Shown here: positions 28,045-40,244 of the stretch, piece after piece
Layout: each line of letters starts with the position of its first letter
Numbering within the stretch: the stretch's first letter is position 1
NCBI RefSeq assembly: GCF_009905375.1
Contig: NC_133650.1
Location: 66,963,669 to 67,027,668, forward strand
DNA: 64,000 bases
Source: Apium graveolens
Lineage: Eukaryota > Streptophyta > Magnoliopsida > Apiales > Apiaceae
Direction of reading: 5' to 3'
The notes under the pieces: generated by a model
Told to the model about the DNA's origin: nothing
The model's database searches: none
What the model saw: only the letters and a program-made list of their open reading frames with translations
Made by a program: the position numbers and the translations under genes

Positions 28045-31000
28045 TGTGACGGCCTCAACCCCGGGGTCAGGAGTTGACGTCACCAACAACAATAATAGCA
28101 ATCATAATTCAATCCAAAACATTAATAATACATAACTATGACCCCTTTATCAAGACCTTTTCCAGGTTTAAGTATGACTTAGGTTACAACTATTACAACC
28201 CAACTAATTACAAACAATCCCGACATAACTAACCTAATGCAGCAACTCAACAGACCATCTTTGGTCCAGCACAACTACCTCAGTAGAGCCTGACACGGAA
28301 GGAACTGGAACTCTGCCCCGACTACCACGGAAGAATCTCCTAGGCATCTGCAATACATATATAAAACATTCTGCAAGGGTGAGCAATTAATTGCTCAGCA
28401 GTACCACTATATGAATAACATGATAAAAACAGTTTATGATAAAATAGCGACAGGAACAGAGATTACAGCTCATTTGCAACACATAGTAAATATTCATAAA
28501 CTAGATATTCAAAACTAGCAAGCCCTGAAAAATAACAATATCATTCGTGTGCTGTGTATACTTACCAAAATTAAATCTTAGCATGCTATTTCATTTCCAA
28601 ATCCACTGTATACTCATTTTTTCCGTTACGAGAATCACAAAGCCAAATAAGATATATATGGATATGTGAAGACAGCTGATCAGGCTATCAACACCATACG
28701 GCTCTAACTGCCATCCCATTCACCTGTTCCGGAACTCAGAGACTAGCTAGGTCTCTAACCTGCTGGACTAATCGGTTAAATAGTGCGCGCAACCGAATTA
28801 GCCTCTTATGCCACCTTAATAGGCCCCCTGGCCCCAATGTATACCATATTTGATCGTTTTATCCAGTTTTCAAAACACTTGTATCTATCTCATTTCAAAA
28901 CCATTCATTTTACCAGCACACATATAAAATCCAGTTCGCAAATTATTTCATTCGAGATAGGTACCTTTCAAAGGTACTTTTCCCCAAAACAATTTGAAAA
29001 CAGTGATTTATAACTACAGGGGATACGTAACTTAAAACATTTATGTTCCATTACGAGAATAAAACATTTAGCTATTCATATGTACTGAACCATAAAAGAA
29101 TGGTCAGGGGTACTTGCCTTGCAGAGCTTTACAACTATCACTGATCGACTCTAATCTGACTCGGACGGTCAGGCTTTATCGTCTAACCACTAGATCACCT
29201 TGGATTCGACTTCAATACTCAGGTTCTTCAGTTAAAACCCTACTGAGCTTGTCGACTGTCCACTAGGTTATCTTTAGTCCAACGTCCAATTTCGGTTTCC
29301 CGACTATAACCTACAGGCTCGAAATACCTATGTTAGACGTCCAGGTATACTTGACATATCCTCAATACCAAACCTAACCAAACGATAACAAATTCTGACT
29401 CATAATTGTACATATTATAATAACACACGCAACAATTAGGGGTCACATTCTCGAAAAATCGGTTCGGTGTTCGTTTTCAGAAAAATACATATATTCGTCA
29501 TCTTACAAAATTAGGGATATTACTTTTGGAAAAATAGTTCACTACCATATACAATCAGATTTCACATACAACATATATATGTGTTTATATATACTCGTTC
29601 AACAGCCCGATAATTACTGGATACACCCCCGTATTTCCGTAGTTCGATTTCTCGAAAAATGGGCAGCACTTCCTTTATTTATCGGACTAACCCGTCGAAC
29701 AACTCGACGTCAAACCAATCAATCACCATTGCAATCCAACTTCACCAGTCCCAACTAACAATTACAATTCCAATCACAACTCAGCAAACAGACAATCAAT
29801 CCAAATAATTCCCGAACTGAAGTATTTAATTACTATTACTTTTTATTTCGACTACAATAACATACGAACTAAATTATTTAATTTCAAAATATTATGACTC
29901 AGATATACATCATCATCGTCCACCGTCCGCTCGTCGAAATTCATCGCGGACGACGGTAAAATCCGCGGGTGCTCGATTAATTCAGATTTCCAATGCGTAT
30001 TCCACCGATTAATTACGTATTTCCATACAGAAAAGTATTTGTATTATCACGAATCCAGTCAATTTATTTCCTACAAAAATTATTAAAATAAAACATAAAA
30101 AAACATCAATAAGCAGTCGAACAAGGCAACAAACAGCAGCAATACCCACACGCAGTCACCACTACACGCGCCACCGTCCTCTTGCAGCAACAAAAGGGGC
30201 GGCGCCAAAGCAGAGAAACAAAAGTAGCACATACGTATATACATCGATAACATATATATATACATAACTCAATGAAACCAACCGGAAACACCAGCCTCAC
30301 CGGACTGGGCGGCGGCACCACAGAACCGGGCAGCCAAAAATGAAGACAAATCATTCGTGCAACAATCGCACTGAACACACACACGCCTACAGCCCTCGTC
30401 GGAGATGAAGCCGGCGGCGAGGGAATAGAACGAAACAGAGAAACATCCACACAACAATTGACTGAATGCATACATATACATACGAATATATATAAATATG
30501 TACCAATCAAGCAGGGACAACCGAGACCATCACCCGAATTAACCGAGAGCACAGGTTATAGTACCCAGGGAAATAAGGAATGGGAAAAACTCTGACCCGA
30601 GAGACTAAAGAACAGGGCTGCATTTGTGTGTATTTGTGATGTGTTTTGTGTTTATTATATTTTTTTTCCAATCACATCCTGCCACTTATCTACTGATTAG
30701 CCAACTCTTGACACGTGTTTTATTTCCCTTTCTGACAGCCTCGATTCAACCCGCTTTTGCAATTTATCAAACCAAGTTGCACATAAAATAATTTCAGAAA
30801 ATTATCAAAATAGTCTTAAAATTTTCTAAAAATCTCGAAACTAATAAAATAAAATTTTCATAATTTTTAAAGCATTTATGAAGCGCAACTCGTATCCGCA
30901 TTTCACAATTAACGAACCGAGCTACACTTAAAACAAATTCAGAAAATTACGAAAATAGTCTTCATATGTTACAAATATCCCGAAGTTTATAAAAACATCA

Positions 31001-31536
31001 ATTTCGTAATTTTAAAATAATTTCTGAAATGCAATTTATACCCGTTTTTAACAATTAAACGAATCAACGCGCGGGTGAAATTTATCCCAAAAATTCCCAA
31101 AATAATTTTTAAATCTCGGAATATTCCAAACTTAAATAAATATGAGTTTCATAATTTTTGAAGAATTCGGGAATTAAATACATATTTTACAAATAAATGC
31201 AATCAGAAAATCATACAGGGTTAAATAATTGATGAAATATTGATTTCTAAATTTTATAAAATCCCAAAAATAAATATTGTTATTATAAAAGCATAAAAAC
31301 AATTTAGAGACATCCCCCGTATTTATGCAGATAAATCTTCCATAAAACCACTTTTAAAAGTAATAACGAGATAATACAGCTCAACAGACAATTATACAAA
31401 TAATCCTCGTAAACCACTAACCACCCATAACTAATAAAACAACAATACATGGCCGACAGAACCCATACACATATTTTATTTATTTAATCACTCAATAATT
31501 ACATATTTAGATATTATAAATATACGAGTCGTTATA
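28045..31536 (-). repeat. C 3' LTR (long form)
   Basis: 3492 bp, plus-strand ends TGTGACGGCC and GTTATA. Relative to the other LTR it has three extra blocks, about 28675-28785, 30265-30575 and 31383-31485. By eye these look like deletions in the 5' LTR. Apparent ORFs inside (for example 30106-30552, minus) are Cys/Val-rich and have no support as genes. Confidence 0.9.
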
Positions 31537-31550
31537 TCCTCCCCCCTTAA
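31537..31550 (-). other. Polypurine tract of C
   Basis: The minus strand reads AAGGGGGGAGGA just before the 3' LTR start TATAAC. Confidence 0.85.
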
Positions 31551-31589
31551 AAAGATTATGTCCTCAGAATCTGATCAAACTATACATGA

Positions 31590-32165
31590 GGATATTTGCC
31601 AAGCATATCTGACTCTAACCCTCAAGTAAACTCTTCGACTCAAGGATTTATTCAAAGCATACTCAATATAGACATAAACTCATTCCTAAGGACTCGCTCT
31701 TAACGATCTAGGATTTGGATCGATTATTCCACGTTGAACAAATTTGGATGAGAGCCCATTGGCTCCTAATCAATGGCTTGATTCAAATCAGAAACATATC
31801 GCTTTAACATTGACACACGGAATGCACTATAAATTTGCTACAACTGCGGTGGTAATATCAACTTATGGGCAACTTTACCTATATCTATCAATTACCTCAA
31901 ATGGTCCACTATAGCTAGGACTCAACTTGTCCCTTCTATTCCAACCTAGCCAACATCTCTCAAGGTGCAACTTTTGTCAACACCAATAATCTTATTTCTA
32001 CATCCACACTCTTTTGATGCATATCCGCCATCTTTCTTGGTCTATACTGGACTGCTTCCATTCTTTCCCAAGTCAACACCACTACGTCCTTGATGTGCTG
32101 AATTATTTCTGAACCTAACAACATCTCTACTCCCACTTTTTCGTAATAGAGGGGAACCCACACTT
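31590..32165 (-). pseudogene. C integrase C-terminus / chromodomain-side remnant
   Basis: The minus strand carries broken strings matching the end of Gypsy pol: RRKMADMHQKSVDVE near 32050, a GPFEVIDR..GKVAHKL string near 31880, then SAFRVSMLKRYVSDLNQ near 31810 and an EPMGSHPN-like string. Stops and frameshifts are frequent. It supports a chromovirus (Tekay-like) origin. A clear chromodomain is not readable. Confidence 0.6.
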
Positions 32166-32850
32166 ACGTCTACACAGGGCTTTGCAAGGTAGCATTCCCC
32201 TACTAGCATGATAACTATTAATATAGAAAAACTCAATCAATGGTAGGTGATTACCTCCGTTTCCTTTTAGATCCAAAATATATACTCTCAACATATCTTA
32301 TATCGTCTAAATCGTCTTTTCACTTTGGCCCTTCATCTACGGATGATAGATGGTACTCACTTTTAACTTAATTTCCAAACATTTGAACACTTCTTACTCA
32401 TTTCCATCAATTAAGGCTGGAAAATAATCTCATATACTCACTTCTTATCACCTTCAGATACTCAACTTCAACTCCCATAGTTTCGAATTCCTTTACTAAT
32501 TCTTTAGCAATCTTAACCACATTTAATCACTTTTCTCTGCACGAGACATAAACTACTACACGGGCTTTGCTTAGATGGTTGTTAGTGAAATAGTCAAAAT
32601 CTTTTGTTATTTTCAACCAAAATTCATACTTTAAAACTTAGCGTATAATTGCTTCCCTTCTAATCTTCGTAGGGAAATCCTGGGGCATTCTACACAGACT
32701 TTCTTAATCCTTAGACAGCTGAGGATGTTATCAATAAATACAATTTTCTTTTCCAATTACTTCTTATACACCATGTTCCTTGATTCCTTATAGACAAATG
32801 ATGCACTTATTACTCCACATAATATCACCAGAACTTGCAATGCTCATAAC
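32166..32850 (-). pseudogene. C decayed pol, unreadable
   Basis: This stretch lies between the RT start and the integrase end on the minus strand. It is AT-rich with stops in all frames. An FIDN-like string near 32745 may be a relic of the RT catalytic YVDD/FIDD region. Nothing else is identifiable. Confidence 0.4.
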
Positions 32851-33080
32851 TCATCCTAATCGCAATCTTTGATATGTCCTCAGGCTGTATCTTAAGTCAA
32901 TCTCGTCGAATTTACACACTCCTTGAATTAGGTCACATAAGTAATCAATTCTTTATAGAGGTTACTTATTCTTATTCGTCATTTTGTTAAACTCCCGATA
33001 ATCAGTACACAATCTCATAATTTCATTCCTCTTCCCAGCAACATCACTGGTGTACCCCAGAGAACTATATCCGGTATGCT
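32851..33080 (-). pseudogene. C RT N-terminal remnant
   Basis: The minus strand shows MRLCTDYREFN at about 32990-33020 (usual MRLCIDYRELN), preceded by a decayed PWGAPV string near 33050. SKIDLRYSLRTYQRLR follows near 32870-32915 (usual SKIDLRSGYHQLR). These are Ty3/Gypsy RT motifs, with no open frame. Confidence 0.7.
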
Positions 33081-33439
33081 CACTTCCATTTCTATTAACT
33101 TTTACCATTATCAAACTAATTATTTCATTCCACTGGCCTCCAGAGACTCCGGGGCATTTATTTATTACCCAAAATTCCTCCAGCTTAAGTATTCTCTTCT
33201 TCGTATCTTTACAGATGGTAGATCTACCTTATATCCTTAGCTTATTATTTCTTTTCTCGCATGATTGGAAGAATTCCTTATATTGCTTTTGTATCCAGAA
33301 ACTTACCTTACTATTGGCTTCTATACACTTTGCACTTTGCTTCTTCTAAAACCACTCCTTGCCATAATACAGGACAATCAACTCAATCCTAAAATCACAG
33401 CAAACCCCTCTAGCTCGGAGGGTGTCAGATCAACTGCAG
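33081..33439 (-). other. C gag-pol spacer, no readable gene
   Basis: This should hold the protease. I cannot find an intact D-[ST]-G motif on the minus strand. The plus-strand open stretch 33050-33349 is hydrophobic and has no support. Confidence 0.4.
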
Positions 33440-33890
33440 CTACGTCCAACTTCTAAACACTTGATTTCTTGGTTCTTTTGAAAGTTCTATCTCTAGCTGA
33501 GCTGGATGTTGGCCCTTGAGATGTAGTATCTTGAATACCCATTCTACAACTCCTTGCAATATGCCCACTCTTTCCATAATTGTGATACATAACTCCTGGA
33601 TTTTCTGGATTACATTCTGATGTATAATGACCCTTATATCCACACTTGAAACATTGCACATTCTTTTTGCATGCACCACTGCGTCTCCTGTCACATGACT
33701 TGCAATCCACTGCTCCCTTGACTGACTGGGCTGGAGTGGAAGCAACTGAAGTAACACTAGATCTATCCTGAAATAAACTATCTCCGGAATCTCTTACTCT
33801 TGTCCCGACCAAACCAATTCTCAAATCCTTGAATGGATTCGCCTTGGCATGCTTTATCCTTAACACCTTCCGACTTTCTTTTCTTATCAC
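33440..33890 (-). pseudogene. C gag, zinc-knuckle part
   Basis: The minus strand holds a CCHC knuckle, CFKCGYKGHYTSEC, then a second one with the first Cys pair altered (VMYHNYGKSGHIARSC; Tyr and Tyr in place of Cys). Two overlapping open stretches (33453-33890 and 33440-33757) are alternative frames. The double knuckle is typical of the nucleocapsid of Tekay/Del Gypsy elements. Confidence 0.75.
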
Positions 33891-34248
33891 TTTCGTCCTT
33901 AACAGTCAACTTCTGGTCACTTTCCATTACCAGGGCGGCCTGAACCATAGAGGAGTATGTCTTGGGTTGTAATGCCACAACTCCTCTGCAAATTTCAGAC
34001 TTCAACCCTTGTTAGAACCTCCTTACTTTCTGAATCTCCATACTTACATACTCAGGAACTAATCGGGCCAATTCTGTAAACTTGGCCTCATACTCCAACA
34101 CACTTCTTTCATCTTGTTTCAGTTCTAGAAACTCGACTTCCAACTTATTCCTTAAACCATCAGGAAATACTTCTCCAAGAATAATTATGTAAATCTTGTC
34201 CAAGAAACAGGGCCTTCTCCTTCCAACGCTCGAGTGGATTCCCACCAA
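33778..34248 (-). pseudogene. C gag, capsid C-terminal part
   Basis: Two pieces. 34012-34248 reads FPDGLRNKLEVEFLELKQDERSVLEYEAKFTELARLVPEYV, the classic Gypsy retrotrans_gag end. 33778-34005 reads ICRGVVALQPKTYSSMVQAALVMESDQKL, the usual follow-on helix. They share one frame and are separated by a stop near 34010. Confidence 0.8.
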
Positions 34249-34589
34249 TAATTTGCTTCATTCTTAAGAAAGTAACTCGCATAATCGGTTTTAAGATCAT
34301 CACTTACTTGCGTGAGGGTAAATTCCTTTTCCATTTCCTTCAGCCAATTTCTGGCAATAACAGGATCCACTTCGCCCTTGAACTCTGGGGGATTAACAGA
34401 CTGAAAGGATTTAAAACTGGTAGTTTGGTTTAGCTCTCCTTGTTGATATTGTTTCTGCTGAATCTGTTGGATTAACTGCAACTGTTGTTGCTGTTGCTGG
34501 CGCAACAAGTCTAGAATTTCATTTATAACTGGACCCTCCGTCAAACTACTACTATTTTCTTTAGACTGGGTAGCTTTCTTGGGTGGCAT
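34185..34589 (-). CDS. gag: C gag, N-terminal part
   Basis: 134 codons from MPPKKATQSKENSS. A Gln-rich helix (residues 28-52) is followed by the Gypsy capsid domain: NPPEFKGEVDPVIARNWLKEMEKEF and NEANYWWESTRAL, the conserved WWE region. A frameshift near 34230 ends the useful sequence; 34012-34248 continues it in another frame. The ATG is the first after a 1.6-kb leader. Confidence 0.85.
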   Translation of the reverse strand: MPPKKATQSKENSSSLTEGPVINEILDLLRQQQQQQLQLIQQIQQKQYQQGELNQTTSFKSFQSVNPPEFKGEVDPVIARNWLKEMEKEFTLTQVSDDLKTDYASYFLKNEANYWWESTRALEGEGPVSWTRFT

Positions 34590-36204
34590 TTTCCTGAGCT
34601 ATAGAGATGAGTTCGTTCAAAACATAGTAAAATGTTTAAAAAAAGATATCACCGTTTAAACGGTGCACCTGTATCAGGAAAATGCTGCCCAATAAAATAC
34701 CCATGTCCTTAATATTGGGGTCCATTTACAAAAGAAATCTAGATTAATAGCACTAGTAACATAGCAACAATGACAGTAGCAGAATCAACAACAGTACAGG
34801 AAAACTGGAATACAGAGATACTAAACACCGTAGTATGGCTCATCATTATAACAGCAACTAACTAACTTCCCTTCACTACTCAATTACCATAGCAAAACTA
34901 ATCTGGTATACAATAAAACTTGGTCGGCTATAACAGCCACCAATTACACGGAACTAACTAGTAATTCAAGTCAAGCTTAAGGAATGTTGGACTCTTCTAG
35001 GCACCGTGGTCCAAATTTCAACCAACCATTCCTCTAAGGATGATTTCTTATCACCCACAAGTGATTCAACAATCACTGAGTTACCTTTCCTTCCCAAGGC
35101 GACTTCTCATCTCCTACCATTAACCTATCTTCCACAGGGTTAACCTTTCTAAAACCGCAACCTCCAATATCGAATTATGAATCCCCTCTACTATTATCGT
35201 TTCTGAGATAGCTAGCAACCCGATGTAAAACTTCTATTCCCTCCAGACAGTCAACTCTCGTTGACTTTCAATAACCAGGACTGTCTAATTATAAAAGCTA
35301 CTGACAATTCACTACTTCGGGACTTCGAATGAAATTTCAAAGTTAAAGAATCAATCAAATAAGAAGGAACGGTGAGGAAGATATAGGTATGACCGAGAGC
35401 AACCATACAAGTACATAAGATGGCCAGTCGTAGTATCGCATAGCTCATAACATATATTTCGGTGGCGTCCCACCAGACCCTTTTGTCACACAGACAAATG
35501 GTCAACTCATATGCATTATTTGCCCCAATCAACCGATGGAATCTCCGAGGGAAGAAATAATATTTAGATAGAGATTTACAAATAAAGAGGGAGAAAATCC
35601 AATTTATAATTGAAACAACAGAACCCTAAGTGACTTACTCCGAGTTCTCAACTTTCTCACAGGAAAAGTAAGCAACTTATAGGATAAGAAACAATGACTC
35701 TGGAAATAAAATACATTTCAAGAAAGAAGTATAAGGGTTCAAAGATACCACCTCCTATTCTGATCTGGATTCATTATAAAACTGGGTGGTCATAGCAGCC
35801 AATGACTATTTTCATTCCATCTAAACTCATTGACGCCGCACACTTGATCCAGCAACACTCCTTGACATAGGAAATGTGTTATTGAGGAATAACATTGGTG
35901 TCTCTTCAACTGACACAACAAGGGCCCGCTCAATGCTGAATCCTCGCAATCAGACTCATTTTCTCGAGGGAAAAACTAAAAATCTCTATCGATAATTACT
36001 AATAATAGATATACAAAGGAAACGTACTCTAGGTTAGGGCAGTTCCAGTCAATCCTCAATAAACGTCAGGGTTACGCTTCCGAAACTCTTGAATAAATTC
36101 ATAGGCTTGCTCCTCTCATTGAGTTGCTGACTCACATCTATATATAAACCTTCCTATACTCTTTTGACTCTCTTCTGAACCTAAATCAGGGACTCAAACC
36201 TGTA
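34590..36204 (-). other. C untranslated leader
   Basis: 1.6 kb between PBS and gag on the minus strand, with no sustained ORF. An open stretch at 35251-35532 (minus) has no recognisable domain and I do not support it. Tekay-type elements usually have a shorter leader than this. Confidence 0.5.
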
Positions 36205-36216
36205 GCTCTGATACCA
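36205..36216 (-). other. Primer-binding site of C
   Basis: The minus strand reads TGGTATCAGAGC, two bases after the LTR end CACA. Confidence 0.9.
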
Positions 36217-36218
36217 AC

Positions 36219-39187
36219 TGTGACGGCCTCAACCCCGGGGTCAGGAGTTGACGTCACCAACAACAATAATAGCAATCATAATTCAATCCTAAACATTAAT
36301 AGTACATAACTATAACCCCTTTACCAAGACCTTTTCCAGGTTTAAGTATGACTTAGGTTACAACTATTACAACCCAACTAATTACAAACAATCCCGACAT
36401 AACTAACCTAATGCAGCAACTCAACAGACCATCTTTGGTCCAGCACAACTACCTCAGAGGAGCCTGACACAGAAGGAACTGGAACTCTGCCCCGACTACC
36501 ACAGAAGAATCTCCTAGGAATCTGCAATACATATATTAAACATTCTGCAAGGGTGAGAAATTAATTGCTCAGCAGTACCACTATATGAATAACATGATAA
36601 AAACTATTTATGATAAAACAATGACAAGAACAGAGATTATAGCTCATTTGAAACACATGGTAAACATTCATAAACTGGATATTCAAAACTAGCATGCCCT
36701 GAAAAACAACAATATCATTCATGTGCTGTGTATAATTACCAAAATTAAATCTTAGCATACTATTTCATTTCCAAATCCATTGTATACTCACTTTTTCTGT
36801 TACGAGAATCACAAAGCCAAATCATATACATACGAATATGTGAAGACAACCGAATTAGCCTCTTACGCCATCTCAATAGCCCCCCAGCCCCAATGTATCC
36901 CATATCTGATCATTTAATCCAGTTTTCAAAACACTTGTATCTATGTCATTTCAAAACCATTCATTTTACCAGCACACATATAAAATCCAGTTCGCAAATC
37001 ATTTCATTCGAGATAGGTACCTTTCGAAGTTACTTTTTCTCAAAATAATTTGAAAACAGTGATTTATAACTACATGGGATACGTAACTTAAAACATTTCC
37101 GTTCCATTACGAGAATAAAACATTTAGCTATTCATACGTACTGAACCATAAAAGAATGGTCAGGGGTACTTGCCTTGCAAAGCTTTACAACTATCACTGA
37201 TCGACTCTGATCCGACTTGGACGCTCAGGCTTTATCGTCTAACCACTAGATCACCTTGCATTCGACTTCAATACTCATGTTCTTTGGTTAAAACCCTACC
37301 GAGCTCGTCGACTATCCACTAGGTTATCTTTAGTCCAACGTCTACTTTCAGTTTCCCGACTATAACCTACAGGGTCGAAATACCATATGTTAGATGTCCA
37401 GGTATACTTGACATATCCTCAATACCAAACCTACCAAAACAATAACAAATCCTGACTCATAATTGTACATATTATAATAACACACGCAACAATTAGGGGT
37501 CACATTCTCGAAAAAACGGTTTGGTGTTCGTTTTTGGAAAAATACATATATTCGTCATCTTAAAAAATTAGGGTTATTACTTTTGGAAAAATAGTTCACT
37601 ACCACATACAATCAGATTTCACATACAACATATATATGTGTTTATATATACTCGTTCGATAGCCCGATAATTACTGGATACACTCCCGTATTTTTGTAGT
37701 TCAAATTCTTGGAAATTGGGCAACACTTTCTTTATTTATCAGACTAACCCGTAGAACAACTCGACGTCAAACCAATCAATCACCATTGCAATCCAACTTC
37801 ACCAGTCCCAACGAACAATTACAATTCCAATCACAACTCAGCAAACAGACAACCAATCCAAATAATTCCTGAACTGAATTATTTAACTACTATTACTTTT
37901 TATTACGACTACAATAACATATGAACTAAATTATATATTTTAAAATATTAGGACTCAGATATACATCATCATCGTCCACCGTCCGCTCGTCGAAATTTAT
38001 CGCGGACGGTGGTAAAATCCGCGGGTGCCCGATTAATTCAGATTTCCAACGCGTATTCCACCGATTAATTACGTATTTCCATACAGAAAAGTATTTGTAT
38101 TATCACGAATCCAGTCAATTTATTTCCTGCAAAAATTATTAAAATAAAACATAAAAAAACATTAATAAGGAGTCAAATAAAGGCAAAAAACAACAGCAAT
38201 ACCCACACGCAGTCACCACTACACGCGCCACCGTCCTCTTGCAGCAACAAAAGGGGCGGCGCCAAAGCAGAAAATCAAAAGCAGCACATACGTATATACA
38301 TCGACAACATATATATATATATATACATAACTCAAGGAACGGGAAAAACTCCGACCCGAGAGACTAAAGAACAGGGCTGCATTTTTGTGTATTTGTGATC
38401 TGTTTTGTATTTATTATATTTTTTTCCAATCACATCCTGCCACCTATCTACTGATTAGCCAACTCTTGACACTTATTTTATTTCCCTTTCTGACAGCCTC
38501 GATTCAACCCGCTTTTGCAATTTATCAAACCAAGTTGCACATAAAATAATTTCAGAAAATTATCAAAATAATCTTAAAATTTTCTAAAAATCCCGAAACT
38601 AATAAAATAAAATTTTCATAATTTTTAAAGCATTTATGAAACACAACTCTTATCCGCATTTCACAATTAACGAACCGAGTTGCACTTAAAACAAATTCAG
38701 AAAATCACGAAAATAGTCTTTAAATATTACAAATATCTCGCAGTTTATAAAAACATCAATTTCGTAATTTTAAAAAAAATTCTGAAATACAATTTATACC
38801 CGCTTTTAACAATTAAACGAATCAACGCATGGGTGAAATTTATCACAAAAATTCCCAAAATAATTTTTAAATTCTCGGAATATTCCAAATTTAAATAAAT
38901 ATGAATTTCATAATTTTTGAAGAATTCGGGAATTAAATACAGATTTTACAAATAAATGCAATCTAGAAAATCATACAGGGTTAAATAATTGATGAAATAT
39001 TGATTTCTAAATTTTAAAAAATCCCAAAAATAAATATTGTTATTATAAAAGCATAAAAACAATTTTAGAGACATCCCTCATATTTATGCAGATAAATCTG
39101 TCATAAAACCACTTTTGAAAGTAATAACGAGACAATAATTACTCAATAATTACATATTTAGATATTAAAAATATACGAGTCATTATA
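36219..39187 (-). repeat. C 5' LTR (short form)
   Basis: 2969 bp, with plus-strand ends TGTGACGGCC and CATTATA. A TA run lies at 38309-38325. It is colinear with 28045-31536 except for three missing blocks. Confidence 0.9.
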
Positions 39188-40244
39188 TTTCTTCTTTCTG
39201 GTATAAGTTTGAGGTGAATCAGTGTCCCTAGCCCTTTTGATATGTGCTCCTGGTTGGGAGCTTGTTTCAATAGTGACATCCTTTTGAGAGGATAAAACTA
39301 GAGATGTGCTAATTTCCTTATTAATCACCACAGTTTGTTGGGAAACTGTGGTGTGGCTTGGTTTGGGTACACTTATATCTCCATCCTTATCCTTAGGGTT
39401 TCTTTTATTTTCACCCTGTCCCTTACCTATCTTACCACCCTTAACACTCCCCTGTTTGGTTTTGGTGGATTTTGAAATTGGCATCTTTTGAGAGACACCA
39501 GAGTGTGGTTTCTTTGACTTGGATTTAGAATATTTAGGTTTTGTGGCTTGGGTAGGCATCTGTTGGGTCATTGACACAGATGCCATAGCCACAGTCAGTG
39601 GCAAAGAAATTTGAGAGGTAGAGATAGTAGAGATAGCAGTATTTACCTCACTTACCTGTGGACCCTCCATGACAGGCAAGTAAACAAGAGTCACATCCTT
39701 GTGGTAATTAGCTCTGTTTAAATCTGCAATAATTCTCCTTTCTTGAACCCAACAATCCAGTTTGTTTCTTGGGTTCACAATCTCAAGATTCTCACAAAGA
39801 TGATTAGCAATAATCATAAAGAATCTAGCATAATAGAAACTCCTATATCTCTTTTTAATCTCACCTAACTTGAATCCTAACTCAAACATAATGGAATCAC
39901 TGAAATTATAGTACTTATCAGTAAGAAGCGTGCCAAGCATGTTAAGCATTATAGTGTTGACAGAGTCAAAGTTACTTACTTTACAAGAAAACACCTTGGT
40001 AACTACATCACACAGATAACTCCGCTCTTTTCTAAGACCTAGTCTCCTAATCTCACTTAACTTAGTGGTAGGAAGTGCATAGCCCATAGAATTAAGCAAA
40101 TTAACTATATCAGCATCTGTGTGTGGCTTAGTAGTAGTGTTATCAGGAATTTTAAAGCATGCTTTGATAATATCACTGTTAATGTAATGTTATTTACCTT
40201 TAATGGAGAGAGTGATGGTTTTGTCAGTTGCTTGGTAAACAGTA
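39188..40244 (-). pseudogene. D ORF3, middle piece
   Basis: The minus strand reads ALPTTKLSEIRRLGLRKERSYLCDVVTKVFSCKV, then YYARFFMIIANHLCENLEI and CWVQERRIIADLNRANYHKD, then a Thr/Ser/Lys-rich tail (KPKYSKSKSKKPHSG). It matches B 22590-23300. The frame is open from 40099 to the C insertion at 39192 and even runs 10 codons into the C LTR. A TAA upstream (about 40190) is shared with the duplicated piece 47097-47502, so it predates that duplication. Confidence 0.8.
40240..40244. repeat. Target-site duplication of A' (CAGTA)
   Basis: CAGTA lies before the LTR at 40245 and recurs at 49161-49165 after the LTR at 49160. A one-base variant, TAGTA, sits at 47498-47502 beside the inner LTR end. Confidence 0.9.

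Larger units (their letters stand above)
28045..39187 (-). mobile_element. C: Ty3/Gypsy element, Tekay/Del-like, pol gutted
   Basis: The element lies on the minus strand: 5' LTR 36219-39187, PBS 36205-36216, gag 33440-34589, pol remnants 31590-33080, PPT 31537-31550, 3' LTR 28045-31536, TSD TTTCT. LTRs are long (2969 and 3492 bp) and the internal part is only 4.7 kb, against about 6 kb or more for an intact relative. Protease, most of RNase H and the integrase core are missing or unreadable. Read in element orientation, the LTR starts TATAA and ends CACA, a TA..CA end pair in place of TG..CA. Confidence 0.9.

Noticed and set aside
30106..30552. Minus-strand open stretches rich in Cys and Val inside the C LTR
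   Set aside because: They lie in LTR sequence, overlap each other in different frames, have no domain, and most of this block is absent from the partner LTR.
33050..33349. Hydrophobic plus-strand open stretch that could pass for a membrane protein
   Set aside because: It is antisense to decayed RT; T-rich antisense DNA gives Phe/Leu/Ser-rich reading by chance.
35251..35532. 93-codon minus-strand open stretch in the C leader
   Set aside because: No domain, lies upstream of gag in an untranslated leader, and is of a length expected by chance.
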